Below are positions 23,974-36,614 of a DNA stretch of 64,000 nucleotides, one piece after another. The notes under the pieces were generated by a model. The model saw only the letters and a list, made by a program, of their open reading frames with translations. It was not told the origin of the DNA and searched no databases. Position 1 is the stretch's first letter; each line of letters begins with the position of its first letter. This DNA comes from Macrocybe gigantea (taxonomy: Eukaryota; Basidiomycota; Agaricomycetes; Agaricales; Callistosporiaceae), in the NCBI GenBank assembly GCA_011319805.1, contig SJRY01000077.1:62001-126000 (forward strand), written 5' to 3'. The position numbers were made by a program, and so were the translations under genes.

Positions 23974-25235
23974 TCACAGACTTGCTCTCAATGATGCAAC
24001 TTTCCCTCTCGCACCATCGCGCTCCTCTAACTGATGGAGCTCCTCCAGCCGCGCACATACGAGGCGCATCGGCGGGCGCACAGCGGGATCGTGCGCCCAA
24101 CAGCGTGCCATGAGATCCCACACTGCATCGGATATGACTGGGCAGTCGGTCGGTCGAGGCGGGCGCAGGCCGTCGACGACGTCGCGGATGACGCTCGCGT
24201 GCAGCTTTCGGTGCGCGAAGGGTGGTTTCTTTGTTAGGAGCTGCGTGAACGAACGCGGTGGTCAGAAACATCGAGAGTAAAAAGCAAAGGGGAAAAAAAG
24301 GAAAAAGAAACGATATCCCGCGAAGACGCTCACCTCGAGCATGGTCATACCAAAACTGTACACGTCTGTCTGGGGCGTGTCGTACCACGCTTCCTCCTCG
24401 GGAGTTGTGCTTCTGAGGAGCTCCGGGCTGGGATCGAGCGCCTCGGGCGCCATCCAGCGCGTTCCCTCGAGTTCGCCCGACTCGATGGTGAGGTCGCCGG
24501 ACTGCGCGACGCCGGTAATGCATGCGTCCGAAAGGTGCGGCGAGCCGTCGTCCGCGATGAGGATGTTGGCCTGAACGATGACGCACGCATACCAACCATC
24601 AAAAAGGGTCAAACAGAAGGCTACGGGAAATCGACCTACGCCACGCACGCCGCCGTGGGCTGTGGAAGGTCTTAGATCATGCATGTAAGCAAGCGCAGAA
24701 GCAACGCCTCGAAGCTGCAGAGGAAAAAAAAGAAAGGCAAGGGGTTCAGCAATAGTCCACGAACGACCATCAGGCAAACGGACCAAGCCAATCACGCTTC
24801 GGTCGGGTGCCCGCTCAGGTACTCGACGATGTTGCCGTTCGGGTAGAACGGCTGTACGAGCGCGGGGAAAGGCCCGAGGCCGGAGACGACGCCGAGGAAG
24901 GGCGCGACGTTCGGGTGGCGCCGCGCGGTTTTCCATTTATCCAGAGCTCTGGCGAGGCGCTGTGGATGCGAGCGGGTCGCGCATCAGCATCAATGGACGG
25001 ACGAAAGGGTTGCGTGAGGCATGCCGTTGTGAACTCTTCGCTGTGCGCTTGATCGATGTATGCGCTCCGCCAGACCTTGACGATGACGGCCTGGCCCGCC
25101 ATCTCGCCCAGATAGACAGACTTGTGGCTCGTGCCGGAGAGACAGCCATCATCGAGGATCTCGAGCGGCATGTCGTCGCTGATGACGTGCTCTGCGCAGA
25201 GCTCCAGCAGCGGCTTCGCCTGTCCGTGAGTTTTT
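23974..25235 (-). CDS. protein kinase-like protein, predicted pseudokinase
   Basis: Exons 25235-25035, 24948-24798, 24714-24640, 24570-24334 and 24240-23974. An upstream exon reaching about 25516 is likely, so the start is not fixed. The fold is clear: glycine loop GTSHKSVYLGEM, lysine strand AVIVKVWR, APE segment GTRWMAPE, DVYSFGM and CWAHDPAVRPPM. It belongs to the expanded tyrosine-kinase-like kinases of agaricomycetes. Two catalytic motifs are changed: the HRD/HGD loop reads HGGVRGAN (catalytic Asp to Gly) and DFG reads DAC. Phosphotransfer is therefore unlikely; a scaffold or regulatory role is possible. The junction of exon 24948-24798 with the next needs a GC donor (GAA/GCGTGA) or hides a frameshift. 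Confidence 0.7.
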
Positions 25236-25516
25236 CTAAGTTCCACGTTCAGACACCGCAGCGGGGGGTTCAGGGCTTACGGGACCTGTTCTCCGTCGTT
25301 TGTAATCCACCATGAGGACCCGCAGATAGTCGTTCGCCAAATATAAAAAGACGCTTGAAAGGAGCGCGAGGACGGCGTGAAAGAAGATGGGCGAGCAGAG
25401 CATGGTCGGCGTCGTCCCTCGAGTTTTATTACGCTACTGGCTAGTGACTCGATGCTGTTGTGTGGGCTGTCCAGATTACGTTTGACGTCAAAGAGTGCTC
25501 GACCGAGTGCAGCCAA

Positions 25517-27273
25517 CGCTCCTGTGCAATGATTAGGCGAGCACAGAGGGGCGTCTCTGTCAGTTTGCTGTCATCCGGTTCGTCCTGAGTCATTAGTAGA
25601 ATATGAGCAAGCGAGGCTGTACAGCGTACCGACGCTTCGAGAAGCGAAAAAAAAAAAAAACGCTTGCGCTGCGTACTATACGTCTGAGCGTGAGTGCCTG
25701 CGATTACGCTCTCTCTCTGGCGCCTGTGGTGATGGAAAGGCGATTCCTTAGACGCTGGAAGTTGGAGGAAGCCAGGGTGAGCAAATGGTATTTATTTAAA
25801 CAGGACACGTCGGCGGTGTTTCGATAATCGCAGCTATACAATGCGAACCTGAGTCAACTGGGGCACACAACGGTAATATGAAGACCGAATTCGGTCATGC
25901 CTTTGCTGGCGGGGTAAGCTGGGCGGCCATGGGGAGAAAGAGCCCCCCGCCCCTGATGGGGATGACGTTGACATTTGGGACTGGGTGCCTTGCAGCACCG
26001 CTTTTGGAGGATGTATTCGATAAGCGGTTTTTTTTTGAATGGCACTGGAAGTGAGCATGAGGTTGCTTTTTACTGCGTGTTGATTATAATGGCATTCGAA
26101 CTGTATGCATATGCGACGTTGACGTCGTGTATGTCAATGGTGAGCCACCTTCCGCCGAGGATGTAAGACGCAGCGGGAGTGCAACCGCTCTTCAAGCCGT
26201 TCATTCTTCATCCATGCAAGCATCCGACGCAGACAACAATTCAAGCTGCTAAGTACGATGGTCCGCCTGCATCTCCCATTCGGGGTGCGTCCCTCATCCG
26301 CTTCTTGGACCATTCCTATTCGATAACCCCGCGGAATCAGAGCATCTCCGGGGGGAAAGGCGATGATGCAATTCCATTCTGAATCGTTCCATTCTAGTTA
26401 CGCCGGTGGCGAGATGGCAATGCAAACTCATACTGCATATATCAACTTGGAATGCTCTTTCCACAGCTCCACAAGACCCGTTCCCTCTCTGCTGACATGC
26501 ATGGTGCTTGAATTCCAGTGTCTCAGCGCATACAACAGGTCTTTGTATGGAGCTCTCATTGATCATGATTGATTCCGTCCAGGTGCGCAGAGACGCCTCC
26601 ACGGGTAGAATTTGAAACAAAAAAAAGACAGGTGAACCAGAACAAGATCAAAGTCGGCTTTCTTCTTGACTAACCCTCCAACCACTTGACCTCCTCCCAA
26701 GCCTCCTGTCTCGCCCTCATTTACAGTCCAATATGCACGAAAGGATTAGCTTGCACCCGCTCAGCGGCCCAAAGCATTACAGAACGGTTAGGAGAGTCAG
26801 GAGAATCCCGGATGGTGGGACTTGGACCGGACAAGCACGGGACACGAGGAGCCTCACCCTTCCCATACTGAGGAAGTCTTGGTTCAAGATGTGGCTGTGT
26901 CGACTAGCCACTCTGCCGAGCGCGTCCAAATCGGGACCAGCTTTTACGCATGCGATCAAGTCAAGTCCCGTGCTCGTAGGAGGCATTTTTCGACAGAGTT
27001 TCCGCCCTTTTTAAACGCCGAGATGTTCGAGTTCGAGCTTTGTCCACGTCTGCGTCCGTGATTCTTTTCGACGCCTCAGACCTCTCTCGCTCAGAGGAAC
27101 GTTTTGTGCCTTGAAAGGCCCAACGCTTCTTCGGCGCCCACCCACCCCTGCCAGCTCAACGCTTCGATTTCCCAGCGCTTCTTCTCGACAGGACAGGTCT
27201 ACTCTGCTCTTCCACGGGCGATCCTCGTATATATACAGCTCCTCCGGTCCTTTGAGCAGGACTGCGCGATACG
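25517..27273. other. intergenic region, no gene recognised
   Basis: About 1.7 kb between the kinase-like gene (-) and the metacaspase (+), a shared upstream region. Only short ORFs without domain character. The TATA box of the metacaspase lies at its right end. Confidence 0.5.
27228..27235 (+). promoter_or_regulatory. TATA box of the metacaspase gene
   Basis: TATATATA about 40 bp before the ATG at 27274, which implies a very short 5' UTR. Confidence 0.55.
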
Positions 27274-30140
27274 ATGTGGGGTAATTCGAACGGGACAAGG
27301 TCAAACTATGAAGAACCTCCTCCGATTGCCCGGATGCCGACGCCGACGTGAGTTAGTTTCCTCTTCAGGATCTCATAGAGAGCCTGACGGATTGTTGTGC
27401 ACAGCTTCCCTGTACCGTAAGTTGGTTGTGCTTGATGTACGGTTTCGTTTGGCAACAATGGATGATTTGCTCAGAGATACCGCCGGATCGACGGATACAT
27501 TCTACCAGGGCCTAGGCCCCGCGTCATATCCACCTCCCTCTGGAGTTCTCCCAATGTACTTGTAAGCGTCGAGTCCTCTCCTTGATCTCCACATGCAGCA
27601 ACCTTTATTCACACTCAACTTCACAAAAAAATAATTAATAACAATCACCTCCTGTGATCATGAAGCCCTAAACGACAGTAAATGGGCTTTTCTTCCTGAA
27701 ACGGAAGTGCTCACGTACGTCTCTGACCTTTTTTTTAATACTTTGTCCAGATACGAACGCGTTGTGTATTACGGGCATACACCCCCGGAAGGCGCCTTTC
27801 CAGGGGCCCGCGCTCCACATCCTCACGGCCTTCCATCGCCGTCGTCGATGCCTCAGCCGTACGGCGCCGAAGACCCACCACCGCCGTTCGACGCCAATCC
27901 CTCCTATGATCCGCAGGACCGTGCGTTCCCCACTCCCACGTACGTACGCACGCAGAGTCGTCATCACCATCACCATCATCATCACCATCACCACCACGGG
28001 CACCGGCGTCATAGCCACAGCCACAGTCAATCGCCTTCGAGCGTGCAGGTCCACGTCCAGCCGCCGACACCGCAGTACGCGCCGTCGTTCCCCACGCCGC
28101 AGGTCCCGCCGCGTGCTGTTGTTCCGCCTGTGAGGCCCGCTTCTGCACAAGCGCAGACTCAGACTCACGTCCATTCTCCGCATGAGGCAAATCAGCACGC
28201 GAAGCCTGCTTCGACGCATGTGCAGAAGCCGCCGCCTCCACCGCCTGCGAAGCCGAAACCTGCGTTGGGCGTGCAGCCTCGCAGAAGGCCTGCGTCGATC
28301 AAGTATTCGCATCCGCCTCCCGATATCAATACGCACTTCAGGTACTCGACGTGCACGGGACGCAAGAAGGCGCTTTGTGTGGGTCGCTTTTTCTGGAAAT
28401 GTTCCTTGTATTTTTTTCTCATCGCTGTGTTGATGGGCAGATCGGGATAAATTATCGTGGTCAGCCGAATGAACTCCGCGGGTGCGTCAACGACGCGAAG
28501 CACGTCCGCGAGTTTCTCATACGTGAGTGGTCTCGTTTTCTCCCCTCACCTCAGCGTTTCAAGTCGTCGTTCCTTCCCCATTCTCCAGGCCATTGGGGTT
28601 ACAAAGCAGGCGATATCGTGATCCTGACGGATGACTCGCCAAATCCGCGGCAGCAACCGACGCGCAAGAACATCCTTGATGCGATGCGGTGGCTCGTGCG
28701 TAACGCCAAGACGAACGATTCGCTGTTCTTCCATTGTGAGTTCCGTTCTTCCGCTGCCGATGTGTCTTTTCATTTATTTATTTATTTTGTGGGTGTAGAT
28801 TCAGGACATGGAGGCCAGACGAAGGATCTCGATGGCGATGAGATTGACGGCTATGACGAAGGTGCGCGCCGCATCTCCTTTTTTTTTCCATGTTCTGACC
28901 TATGTACGCGCGGGAACTCTTTGGCTGATAGTCATATTCCCCCTGGATCACAAGCAAGCAGGCCACATCGTCGACGACGTGCGTTTTTTTTTTCCGTTTC
29001 TTCCTGATCGGTGTTCTTTTGCTCATATACTACTAGGAAATGCACGATATAATGGTAAATCTGAACAAGATCGCCTTCTAGCGTGTTCTGTCGCTCATCT
29101 CTGCTCTAACTAGGTACGCCCACTCCCGGCTGGGTGCAGGCTTACTGTGAGTCCTGCTTGTCCGGAATTGTATCATGGCATGGCAATTAACGGGATAATT
29201 TCCTGCTCATTCAAGGGATTATTTGATGTGAGTTGTTCATTCTTACTCATGCACCGTGTTTGTCTAACCGACCCGAAATTCACAGTCCTGCCATTCTGGG
29301 ACGGCGCTGGGTAAGTCATGCAGACGTGCCTTATTTCCCTTCCTCTCTTGCTTCTCATGATGGAGCCCTGCTTGGCATGTCAGATCTTCCGTACATGGTG
29401 AACCTGCGAGTTTTTTTTTTCGCGTCAATGAGCTAATATTTACGTTTTCGTCGGTTTCGCTCTCGTCCGTCGGCGATATATGCCGGTTCAGTACACCTCT
29501 CACGGTCGGCTGAAGGGACGACTCGTGAACGACCGGATTCGGAATCGCCTTAACAGCGCTGCGGACGTTGTGAGTTTTTTTTTTTGTTGACTGTGCTGGC
29601 TCGCCTGGAGATGACCGAATCGCGTTTTCATCTCTTTGTTTAACTAGATTTCCTGGTCTGGATGCAAGGACGACCAGACGAGCGCTGACACTTTTAGCAA
29701 CGGCGTCGCTGTGGGCGCTATGAGTCACGTACGTCGTTGCAAGCTTTGTCTGGTAAGATCACTCACTTCCGATCCATGCAGGCATTCATCACGTCTCTGA
29801 GTACGAAACGAATTGTTGCTGATCCTGGATGGGCGGGGAGCTGATGATCTATCTTTTTCTCTTCTTTTCTCGCTAGCGCGCCAGCCGGTGCAAAGTTATC
29901 AGGAGCTATTGACGTCGATAAGGTGGGCTCTCGCTGTTTTTTCCTCGCGACGAAATGAGAATGAAGAGTCGGCTTTTCGCTGTTTCCAGGCGGTTACTTC
30001 AACCAAAGTTCAGCCAGAAGCCTCAACTTGGCAGTTCGCATCGCATCGTCAGTCCAAGATTCTTTCCGCAATAGGCTTGATGTTTGATTGATTTGAGATT
30101 TTGTGTTCCGCAGGATACGAGTCTCCAATTCGTTATGTAA
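27274..30140 (+). CDS. type I metacaspase
   Basis: Nineteen exons in continuous phase: 27274-27347, 27405-27416, 27475-27561, 27751-28378, 28441-28522, 28589-28735, 28799-28861, 28932-28978, 29037-29054, 29114-29146, 29216-29227, 29286-29310, 29384-29396, 29492-29569, 29648-29728, 29782-29800, 29877-29922, 29990-30047 and 30114-30140. A Pro/Tyr/His-rich prodomain with a run of twelve His (near 27964-27999) and PPPPPP is typical of type I fungal metacaspases. The catalytic dyad is visible: His in [10 protein letters not shown] and Cys in [10 protein letters not shown]. These Arg/Lys-specific, calcium-dependent peptidases act in stress response and protein quality control. The end [13 protein letters not shown] fits the family. 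Two 12-nt and one 13-nt exons are unusually small but keep the frame. Confidence 0.9.
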
Positions 30141-30363
30141 CTTATTCGTATGATTGATTGAACAAAGCATCCCATATTCTTTTTTTTTTTTGCCCTCCAT
30201 TCGAAAAGGAGGTACATTTTCGAACTGGTGCAACAACTGCTTTCTATTTTAGATTATGTAGTAATATTGTAACAATGAAGACAATCTGATACAATAATGG
30301 GATGTTTGGATGCACAAATATGTGCGTCTCTCTCTTCTAAACCCAGCTCGGAGGATGGGCACG

Positions 30364-31526
30364 TCAAGTGGGGACTCCGAACGCCTTGCTGACCTGCGCC
30401 ATCTCGTGCGCCATAAACTGTCGCGCTTCCGCATCGCAGCTGGATCCCGTCGCGCAGATCGGCTGCACAAAGTCGAGCACGGACGGGTCGGGCCGGTGCA
30501 GGTACGAGCACGGCGTGTGCACCATGTCGCGCGCCCTGCGTTCGCAGCTCCAGCAGCGCCACTCGTGCTCGTGCAGGATCCGCGCGTGGTGCTCCTTTAC
30601 GAGACGCGCTAGGAACGCTGTGGACGCGATCGAGGGCGGGTGCGGGCCGAATAGGAATGCTGGCGCTTCGATGGGGATCACGATCGGTGCGTGAGTGGAG
30701 CGCACTTCGTACCGCGCTGGACGCATCGTCAGAGCGCTTTCTTCCCTTCCTCCGCCTCCGCCTCTGCCACCACGACCCGCGGGCGTGCGCGTGCCTGCGG
30801 AAGCAGGGGGCCTCACCCTGGCGCTAGCGCTGCTGCTGCTGCTGATTCTAGAGCTAGCGCCGGCATCAACGCCTGCGCTGGAGACCGTAGCGCTGCCGTT
30901 ACCAGTCCCACTGTTATAGTTGTAGTCGTAGTTGTTGTCGCGCGCCGCCTGCGCCTCGAGGATCTTGACGCGAAGCTCGAGCTCGGAAGACGCGCTGCGC
31001 GGATCGTCGTTGAGAGCGCGGAACTTGTCGAGCTCGATGATCGCCTTGTCGTACTCCTCGAGGCCATAGAGGCTCTTTGCTAGCCGGAGGTGCGCCTTGA
31101 GCTCGATGTGAGGCGGACATGAACTAGGAAATGGGGAGGTGTTCATGGTCTCGCCGGTGCCTTCCAACACGTCCATGCAGTCCTGGGCTGCAGGCTGGAA
31201 TTCACCTGAAGAGTTTCAAACTCGAGTTGAGCCACTCCTCTTGTACGGGTTCCACAGCGAAGATGCTCACCGAGTTGCAAATAGCATGCTGCTCGGTTGC
31301 ACTTGACTATCTTGATCGTCCCTAGGTCTCCCAGTCCGCCAAAGTCATGTATGATCTTTGAGTACAACCTCGCCGCATCCTCAAACCGGTTCGCCCCAAA
31401 CTCTGCGTTTGCGGTCTTTCTGAGCTTCTCGATTTCCGACTCTGTAAACAGGGAGGGCCATGACAATGTATATTAGTATCGCGACTTCAAGCGTCTGAGA
31501 GAAAACGACTGACCGACGTTGTTCAT
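30364..31526 (-). CDS. TPR protein with C-terminal Cys-rich motif
   Basis: Three exons: 31526-31514 (13 nt), 31441-31271 and 31205-30364; 341 residues starting MNNVESEIEK. Two tetratricopeptide-like repeats are seen (LRKTANAEFGANRFEDAARL; LRLAKSLYGLEEYDKAIIEL), suggesting a protein-interaction scaffold. A low-complexity Ser/Ala/Gly linker follows. The C-terminus has spaced Cys and His (HEWRCWSCERRARD, HTPCSYLHR, ICATGSSCD), which could be a MYND-like or unrelated zinc site. The specific role is unknown. Convergent with the metacaspase, 223 bp apart. An alternative start upstream of exon 2 by a TTG codon was discarded in favour of the spliced ATG. Confidence 0.75.
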
Positions 31527-32426
31527 ATTTTCAATCAAGGTGATGCCACTGCGCAGCAGATTCTAACCGCTCTAGACGATAGTTCGCGGGAAATAATCAG
31601 TTCAGAACGTAATTATGGGATGATCCAGGGCGGGACCCTTGGGCGCAAGACCCGCTCGTGACGACCGCCCCAGCGACGTCACACCGGGTTCTCTTGTGGC
31701 TGCCGATCGTCCTCTGAATCAACCTGAGTGTAATGTCGCTGATCAATTATTCGCGGAATCCCGACCAATTGGAGACTTTGGATTTGGGGGAAAACTAGGC
31801 GCAGGGGGGAGATCAAATGCAAGCCTGAATGAAACATGTCAAGGACAATGAACTAAATGCATCGCGGAATTGATAACAGAAACTAACCTGCATTTCGACC
31901 AAAAATATCGGAAGGGTGAAGCGACTCCGGGGGTCCCAAAAACAGAAATTCTCAATGGACGGAATAAAATAAATGAGACCCGCGTTACACGATCGTGTGA
32001 CACAATTTGAACGCTTTCCGCTCCTCGGCACATGTAGAAACCGCCCCACGGTTCCGTCGGCAAGCATCAAGAGGGCGCCGTTTAATCGCTGTTTCGTGTC
32101 AAGGACTCTGTTCATCCCCATCACATGGACGCGTCGCCGAGATGTGAGGTTTGGGGCATGAACACGAATTGCTTTGTGGCTATGGAAAACGAAACAGGCA
32201 TGGATATGACCTGGATGGTCAATGAAACTAGGGATACATGTTACATGGCGTGAAGGAATGGCTGGAATGAATTCCGTGAAGATAACGACGAGAAGAAACA
32301 TGCTCATGTGGATAGATGACTGCTGGTCAGAAATAGAGTCGTCGGCATCGGGCTCCTGCTCCTGCTCTTTTAGGTAATGAAAGTTCTTCGGTCACACCCC
32401 TGTCCCCCCTTTCCTCGCTTCGGCCT
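31527..32426. other. intergenic region, no gene recognised
   Basis: 900 bp; short ORFs on both strands only. Probably the 5' region of the TPR gene and the 3' region of the F-box gene. Confidence 0.5.
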
Positions 32427-33950
32427 TCAGTCCTCGTTATCGGGGTTCAAAATTGTAACGCCTGCCTGCATTAATTTGAGCCGATTGACCTTGCCTGGCT
32501 TCGAACACGCCCGTAGATCCAGAGAGGTTTTCAAATCGGGGTGACTGCGTCGCCGCAGCTCTGATTGCATCACTTCTGCCAAGGTGTCTGGATCGACGTC
32601 TCGGCAAACGAGCTCTTCCAGCTCGAGACAAGGAGGATCACGTTTCTGCAGGTCTGGACTGATTATTTCATCGTGGCACGGTGGACATAACGCGTGTAGC
32701 ACGGCGTTCTCCATGTTACGGAGGAACAGACATCGCAAGTTCCCGACTTGAGAGAAGAGGAGCGAAAACGTCCGTTCATCTGAGCGAATCCCCTCCAGCG
32801 AAAGCGAACGAAGCTGAATAAGGTTGTGGGGCGTGTCGAAAGGAGCCTTGGAACCGGAGATGAAATGAACAAGGACCGGAGTGGCATCCAGATGGTTATT
32901 AAGCGGGTCTAGAGTGGCAGAGATGTCCTCCAATCGCAGCTCCTCCAGCATCGGCATCTTCATGAGAGAGAGCAGCTCGAGGGCGTAGTCGACATCGATA
33001 AGACCAAGCGCAAAATACTTCACGGCTGCCAATTCGACCACCCTGGTGCTATCCGAAGACGACGACTCATTTTGAGAAGACGGGGTACCCCTATCACTCG
33101 GGATATCAAGCTGCGGGCCCCAGCCGAGGATGGCAAGGTGCTCGAGATCCGAGCAGCCGGAGAGGATAGACAGGAACTCGTCCAGCGACGGCATGACCTC
33201 AAAGGCATGATATTTCAATTCTAATTTTGCGAGACGCCGGAGTGGAAATTTTGACCAGTCAACGTGGACGCCTGCGAGGGTCAACTCTCGTAAAGAATCG
33301 ATAGGTTTGCCGTCAAAGAGCGGAATGGCGGTGATCAGCTCGACAGGCGTAAAGGACTGACCCTTTGATGCGAAGTATGCATTGCATCGAGACAACGATA
33401 AGCTCTGCAAACAAGGAACGGAGTCAAGCCTCCGCAGCTCACAAAGAAAAGCATGTATAGGCGCCCAGGTGTCCGTGAGCAGCTCAAGGCGATGCCATCG
33501 GTCAGCGTGCAGCCGGAGGACGCGAACGATGTTGATCATATCTCCGCTATCGAACGCATGGGACTCTTCTTCCCAGTCCCAGTCAGGATCGCGAAAGTCC
33601 AAAATGATATCGAGGGGGGCCCTGTGAGATCGCTCGAGCCAGTTGGCGACTCTCCAAAGCTGATGATAAGACGCCGGCAGAGTGAGCGCGATGTTTTTCC
33701 ACAAGGATGCGGTCGAAAGAGCGATCTGTCGCCAACGCGAGCAAACATGAGATACGACGCTCGGGATGAGGATTGCGTCGCGGCTTCCTCTAGCACAGTT
33801 CGCGGCATTAAGAAATACGTAGGATAAAATCTCGTTTGGAAGGCGGTGAATGGGTGACTGCTGGTATAACGTGATGGGGATAAACGATCGTTTGGTAGTC
33901 ATGAATGTTCGAGGAATTTCGTCACTGTTGCTGACGTCGCGAAAAATCAT
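32427..33950 (-). CDS. F-box domain protein
   Basis: Single exon, 507 residues, start at the ATG at 33950. An F-box lies at about residues 35-80 (SPIHRLPNEILSYVFLNAA, then VVSHVCSRWRQIALSTASLW), the usual layout of the very large agaricomycete F-box family. The remainder has irregular leucine-rich segments (LESLSLSRCN-like, LRELTLAGVHV, LEELRLEDIS), consistent with substrate-recognition leucine repeats. The F-box binds Skp1 in SCF ubiquitin ligases; the substrate is unknown. The ending ITILNPDNED-type acidic tail is normal for the family. The absence of introns contrasts with its neighbours. Confidence 0.85.
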   Translation of the reverse strand: MIFRDVSNSDEIPRTFMTTKRSFIPITLYQQSPIHRLPNEILSYVFLNAANCARGSRDAILIPSVVSHVCSRWRQIALSTASLWKNIALTLPASYHQLWRVANWLERSHRAPLDIILDFRDPDWDWEEESHAFDSGDMINIVRVLRLHADRWHRLELLTDTWAPIHAFLCELRRLDSVPCLQSLSLSRCNAYFASKGQSFTPVELITAIPLFDGKPIDSLRELTLAGVHVDWSKFPLRRLAKLELKYHAFEVMPSLDEFLSILSGCSDLEHLAILGWGPQLDIPSDRGTPSSQNESSSSDSTRVVELAAVKYFALGLIDVDYALELLSLMKMPMLEELRLEDISATLDPLNNHLDATPVLVHFISGSKAPFDTPHNLIQLRSLSLEGIRSDERTFSLLFSQVGNLRCLFLRNMENAVLHALCPPCHDEIISPDLQKRDPPCLELEELVCRDVDPDTLAEVMQSELRRRSHPDLKTSLDLRACSKPGKVNRLKLMQAGVTILNPDNED

Positions 33951-36614
33951 CACTGAGCCGTGACAGGATGGGCTTCATAGGGATCAGTCATCGACGTATT
34001 AAATACGATGCAGGAGTAACTCACAGCGGCCGTGAAGTGAACGGGCCGTCGACCAAGGAGTGGCAATGAAAGCGCCAAACCAGACTGCCTCGTTTATAAC
34101 TCCCACTTGGTAGCGTGTGAACAAGGGTCGAAAGTGGAAAGAAGACCACTTTATTACCCAGATCACTGTGACACGGCAGTTCCTGGAGAAATTTACACCC
34201 ATAAGTAATGACGGGCCCGCCAAAAACCACGAAGCCGACCGTTAAAGGTATTTCAGGTTCTCAAGCTGCCTCGAGGCTGATCGTTAATATGGGCGCTAAT
34301 TCCAGCGGTGTGGGCGTTTGTGTACGCAATTGATAGCACGAAGGGACCACAATCATAGGATGAAGCTGCCATTGTCTGAAAGCATCTAATTCCAGTTACG
34401 GACTCGTTCTTTTTAACGTGTGACTGCCTCGAGGCAACAGATCAACATGGATCTCTCCTTATCAGTGGATTTGTGGGCGTTGGTGCAAAAACGTGGAGGG
34501 TTTGAAATTTTTCTTTTTCCATGTCATTCTGGAACTTCCTGGATAGAATTGCGGTGTACTACCTGCCGAGCCCAGAGCACGTCGGTGACCCGTTTGCCCA
34601 CAAAAGAGAATCACTGAGTGGCCGTTTTGTCAGCTCATAGACCCATATGACTGCAGAAGGAAGTCAGTCACAGCAATTGATTGGCAGAGAGACAACCATC
34701 AGTTACGGGTGCACGAGAAAACCGAGTAACAGCTTCCTTTCCCGCGCACGACGAGTCACTTCGACGAAACCGTCATGATCGTGAAAGAAACCTTCATAAG
34801 GATAGAGAGAATCTGGAACGTCGCACAATGTTAGGAAGTGGGATCAAAATGATGCGTCAACAACTGTCAAGAAGGCACCAGAATGCAATGAGCTACCTGA
34901 TGTGTAGGTTGACCATCTATATCAATGATATCAGCTTTAATATAAAACCATCAGAGTTACCGCGTCTGACCATTGCAATGGAATCAAACACTTCATGATC
35001 AGGGAAAACTTACGCGCAAGATTAGAGAATGAGGGTCAACCTAGAAGATTACAAAACGGCCGCGGAGATCAAGTTTAGCACAAACATACACATATTACGA
35101 GACTGTCGAGATTCAGCCATTAGTCAAGGAACCAGTCGCACATTCGACAGATGTTCTGACGCCGGCGTGCGACACATCAGACTAGGTTCGAGGCGGCGTA
35201 AGGAGCAGATCCCACGGCTTCCTGAGTACAATGCCGATATTTTGCACGCGTTGTATGTACTAGTTGGTTGTTGCATTGGGGAGCGCTGAGACCATGGATG
35301 ATCAATTCGGGCGTCTAAAGGAGGGCTTGAGCTCTTTGAAGGGTCGCACTTGTTTGGACAAGTTTAGAACATCTGCATTCAACCGTGACGAACGCGTTTC
35401 CATGGGCGCCATTCTCTCTTTTCCTCATCACAATTGAATGTGGTGCGTTTCACTAGAATGTTCATCAACAGGATCCGCAAAGCTCCGCAGTTCGCATAGC
35501 AGAGGTGACAGCAAGGTCCGTGGAAGTGTCGCGACACATTTCCACCTGTTGTTTGACCTGAGTAGACGGTGAGTTCTGGTCAGCGATGACCTCAAATTGC
35601 CGTGCTCAATCACTTTCCTGTCCAGTTGTCCAAAACCAACAGAACCTAGGAAGGCAATACTCAGTCATAGGCAGACTGGTCATCCAGAGCAGAGCGCTTA
35701 CACAAGCCGCAAAGGATTGAGCGGATTCCTCTTCATTGCCTAAAGAACCTCTAAGCGAGTCCACTGGCAGCTACATTGGCGATGGCGGCTTGGACATTTC
35801 CATGCGCAAGGCGAGGAAACCACATTACGGAGTGTCAGACGTGAGCAGCGCCTGTGCCTCACGTCCCCCAAGCCTAATTTTGCACACGACTATTGGCGAC
35901 GCTGAGGATGCCAAGTGACGTTGATCTCCGCTCTTCCGAAACAGGTCTGCACTGCCCAAGAATGCATTTTGCATATTCAGCTGGAACCTGTGCGGGGATA
36001 AAATATGCATCGTCAATGAGCAGGCACAAGGGCTATGTTCTTCCTGTCGGCACGCGAAGGTTGCGTGTCGGCCCTCGTTTATCGTCCGGCGCCGGCACCC
36101 TGAGCATCATGATACACATGATCTTTCTATCCCATGTTCGCGGAGACCACACCGTCATTCTGCAATACCTATCAGTTCGCCTCGTCGATGGGAGTGACGA
36201 CAGTGCATCGTTACTGCAAGGGAGACTGCACGCTTCTGTTGAAGAGACTGGTGTATTTCGCATTGAAGAGCAACTTTCATGTGCTGTAAAGATCGTCGAA
36301 AAGAAAAGTTGAATGCAGTCCTTTGTTTGTTTGTTTGTTTGTTTTATTGGAACTTGGATACCTTAAGTACCTTGATCTTCTGCCACGAAGACGACATCCG
36401 GAATGCAAATCGCCAATTGTTAGGTCCCGCTTCATGCAATATGGAATCCCTAACGTCGAATCTAGACATCCTAGGCACGCCGCAAGCCATTGCCGTTGGC
36501 ATCGTGCGAAGAAAAAAAAGTGTCTTATAGGCTATTCGCCGTCCTTTGCAGAAGGGGCTCTCCAAGAAACCAAGTTCTTGAAGAGCACTACTACCTTCCC
36601 TAGCATCTCGAGCC
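33951..36614. other. 2.7-kb intergenic region
   Basis: No gene recognised. The longest ORFs (35893-36312 and 34681-34998, +) lack domain character. A (TTTG)n run lies at 36322-36344. It could hold promoter elements of the divergent F-box and 36615 genes or an unseen noncoding RNA. Confidence 0.45.
36322..36344 (+). repeat. (TTTG)n microsatellite
   Basis: Five to six tandem TTTG units, about 270 bp upstream of the gene at 36615. Confidence 0.9.

Noticed and set aside
27668..28336. Long Arg-rich minus ORFs over the metacaspase prodomain
   Set aside because: Shadow of the Pro/His-rich coding exon 27751-28378, whose frame continues into the catalytic domain.
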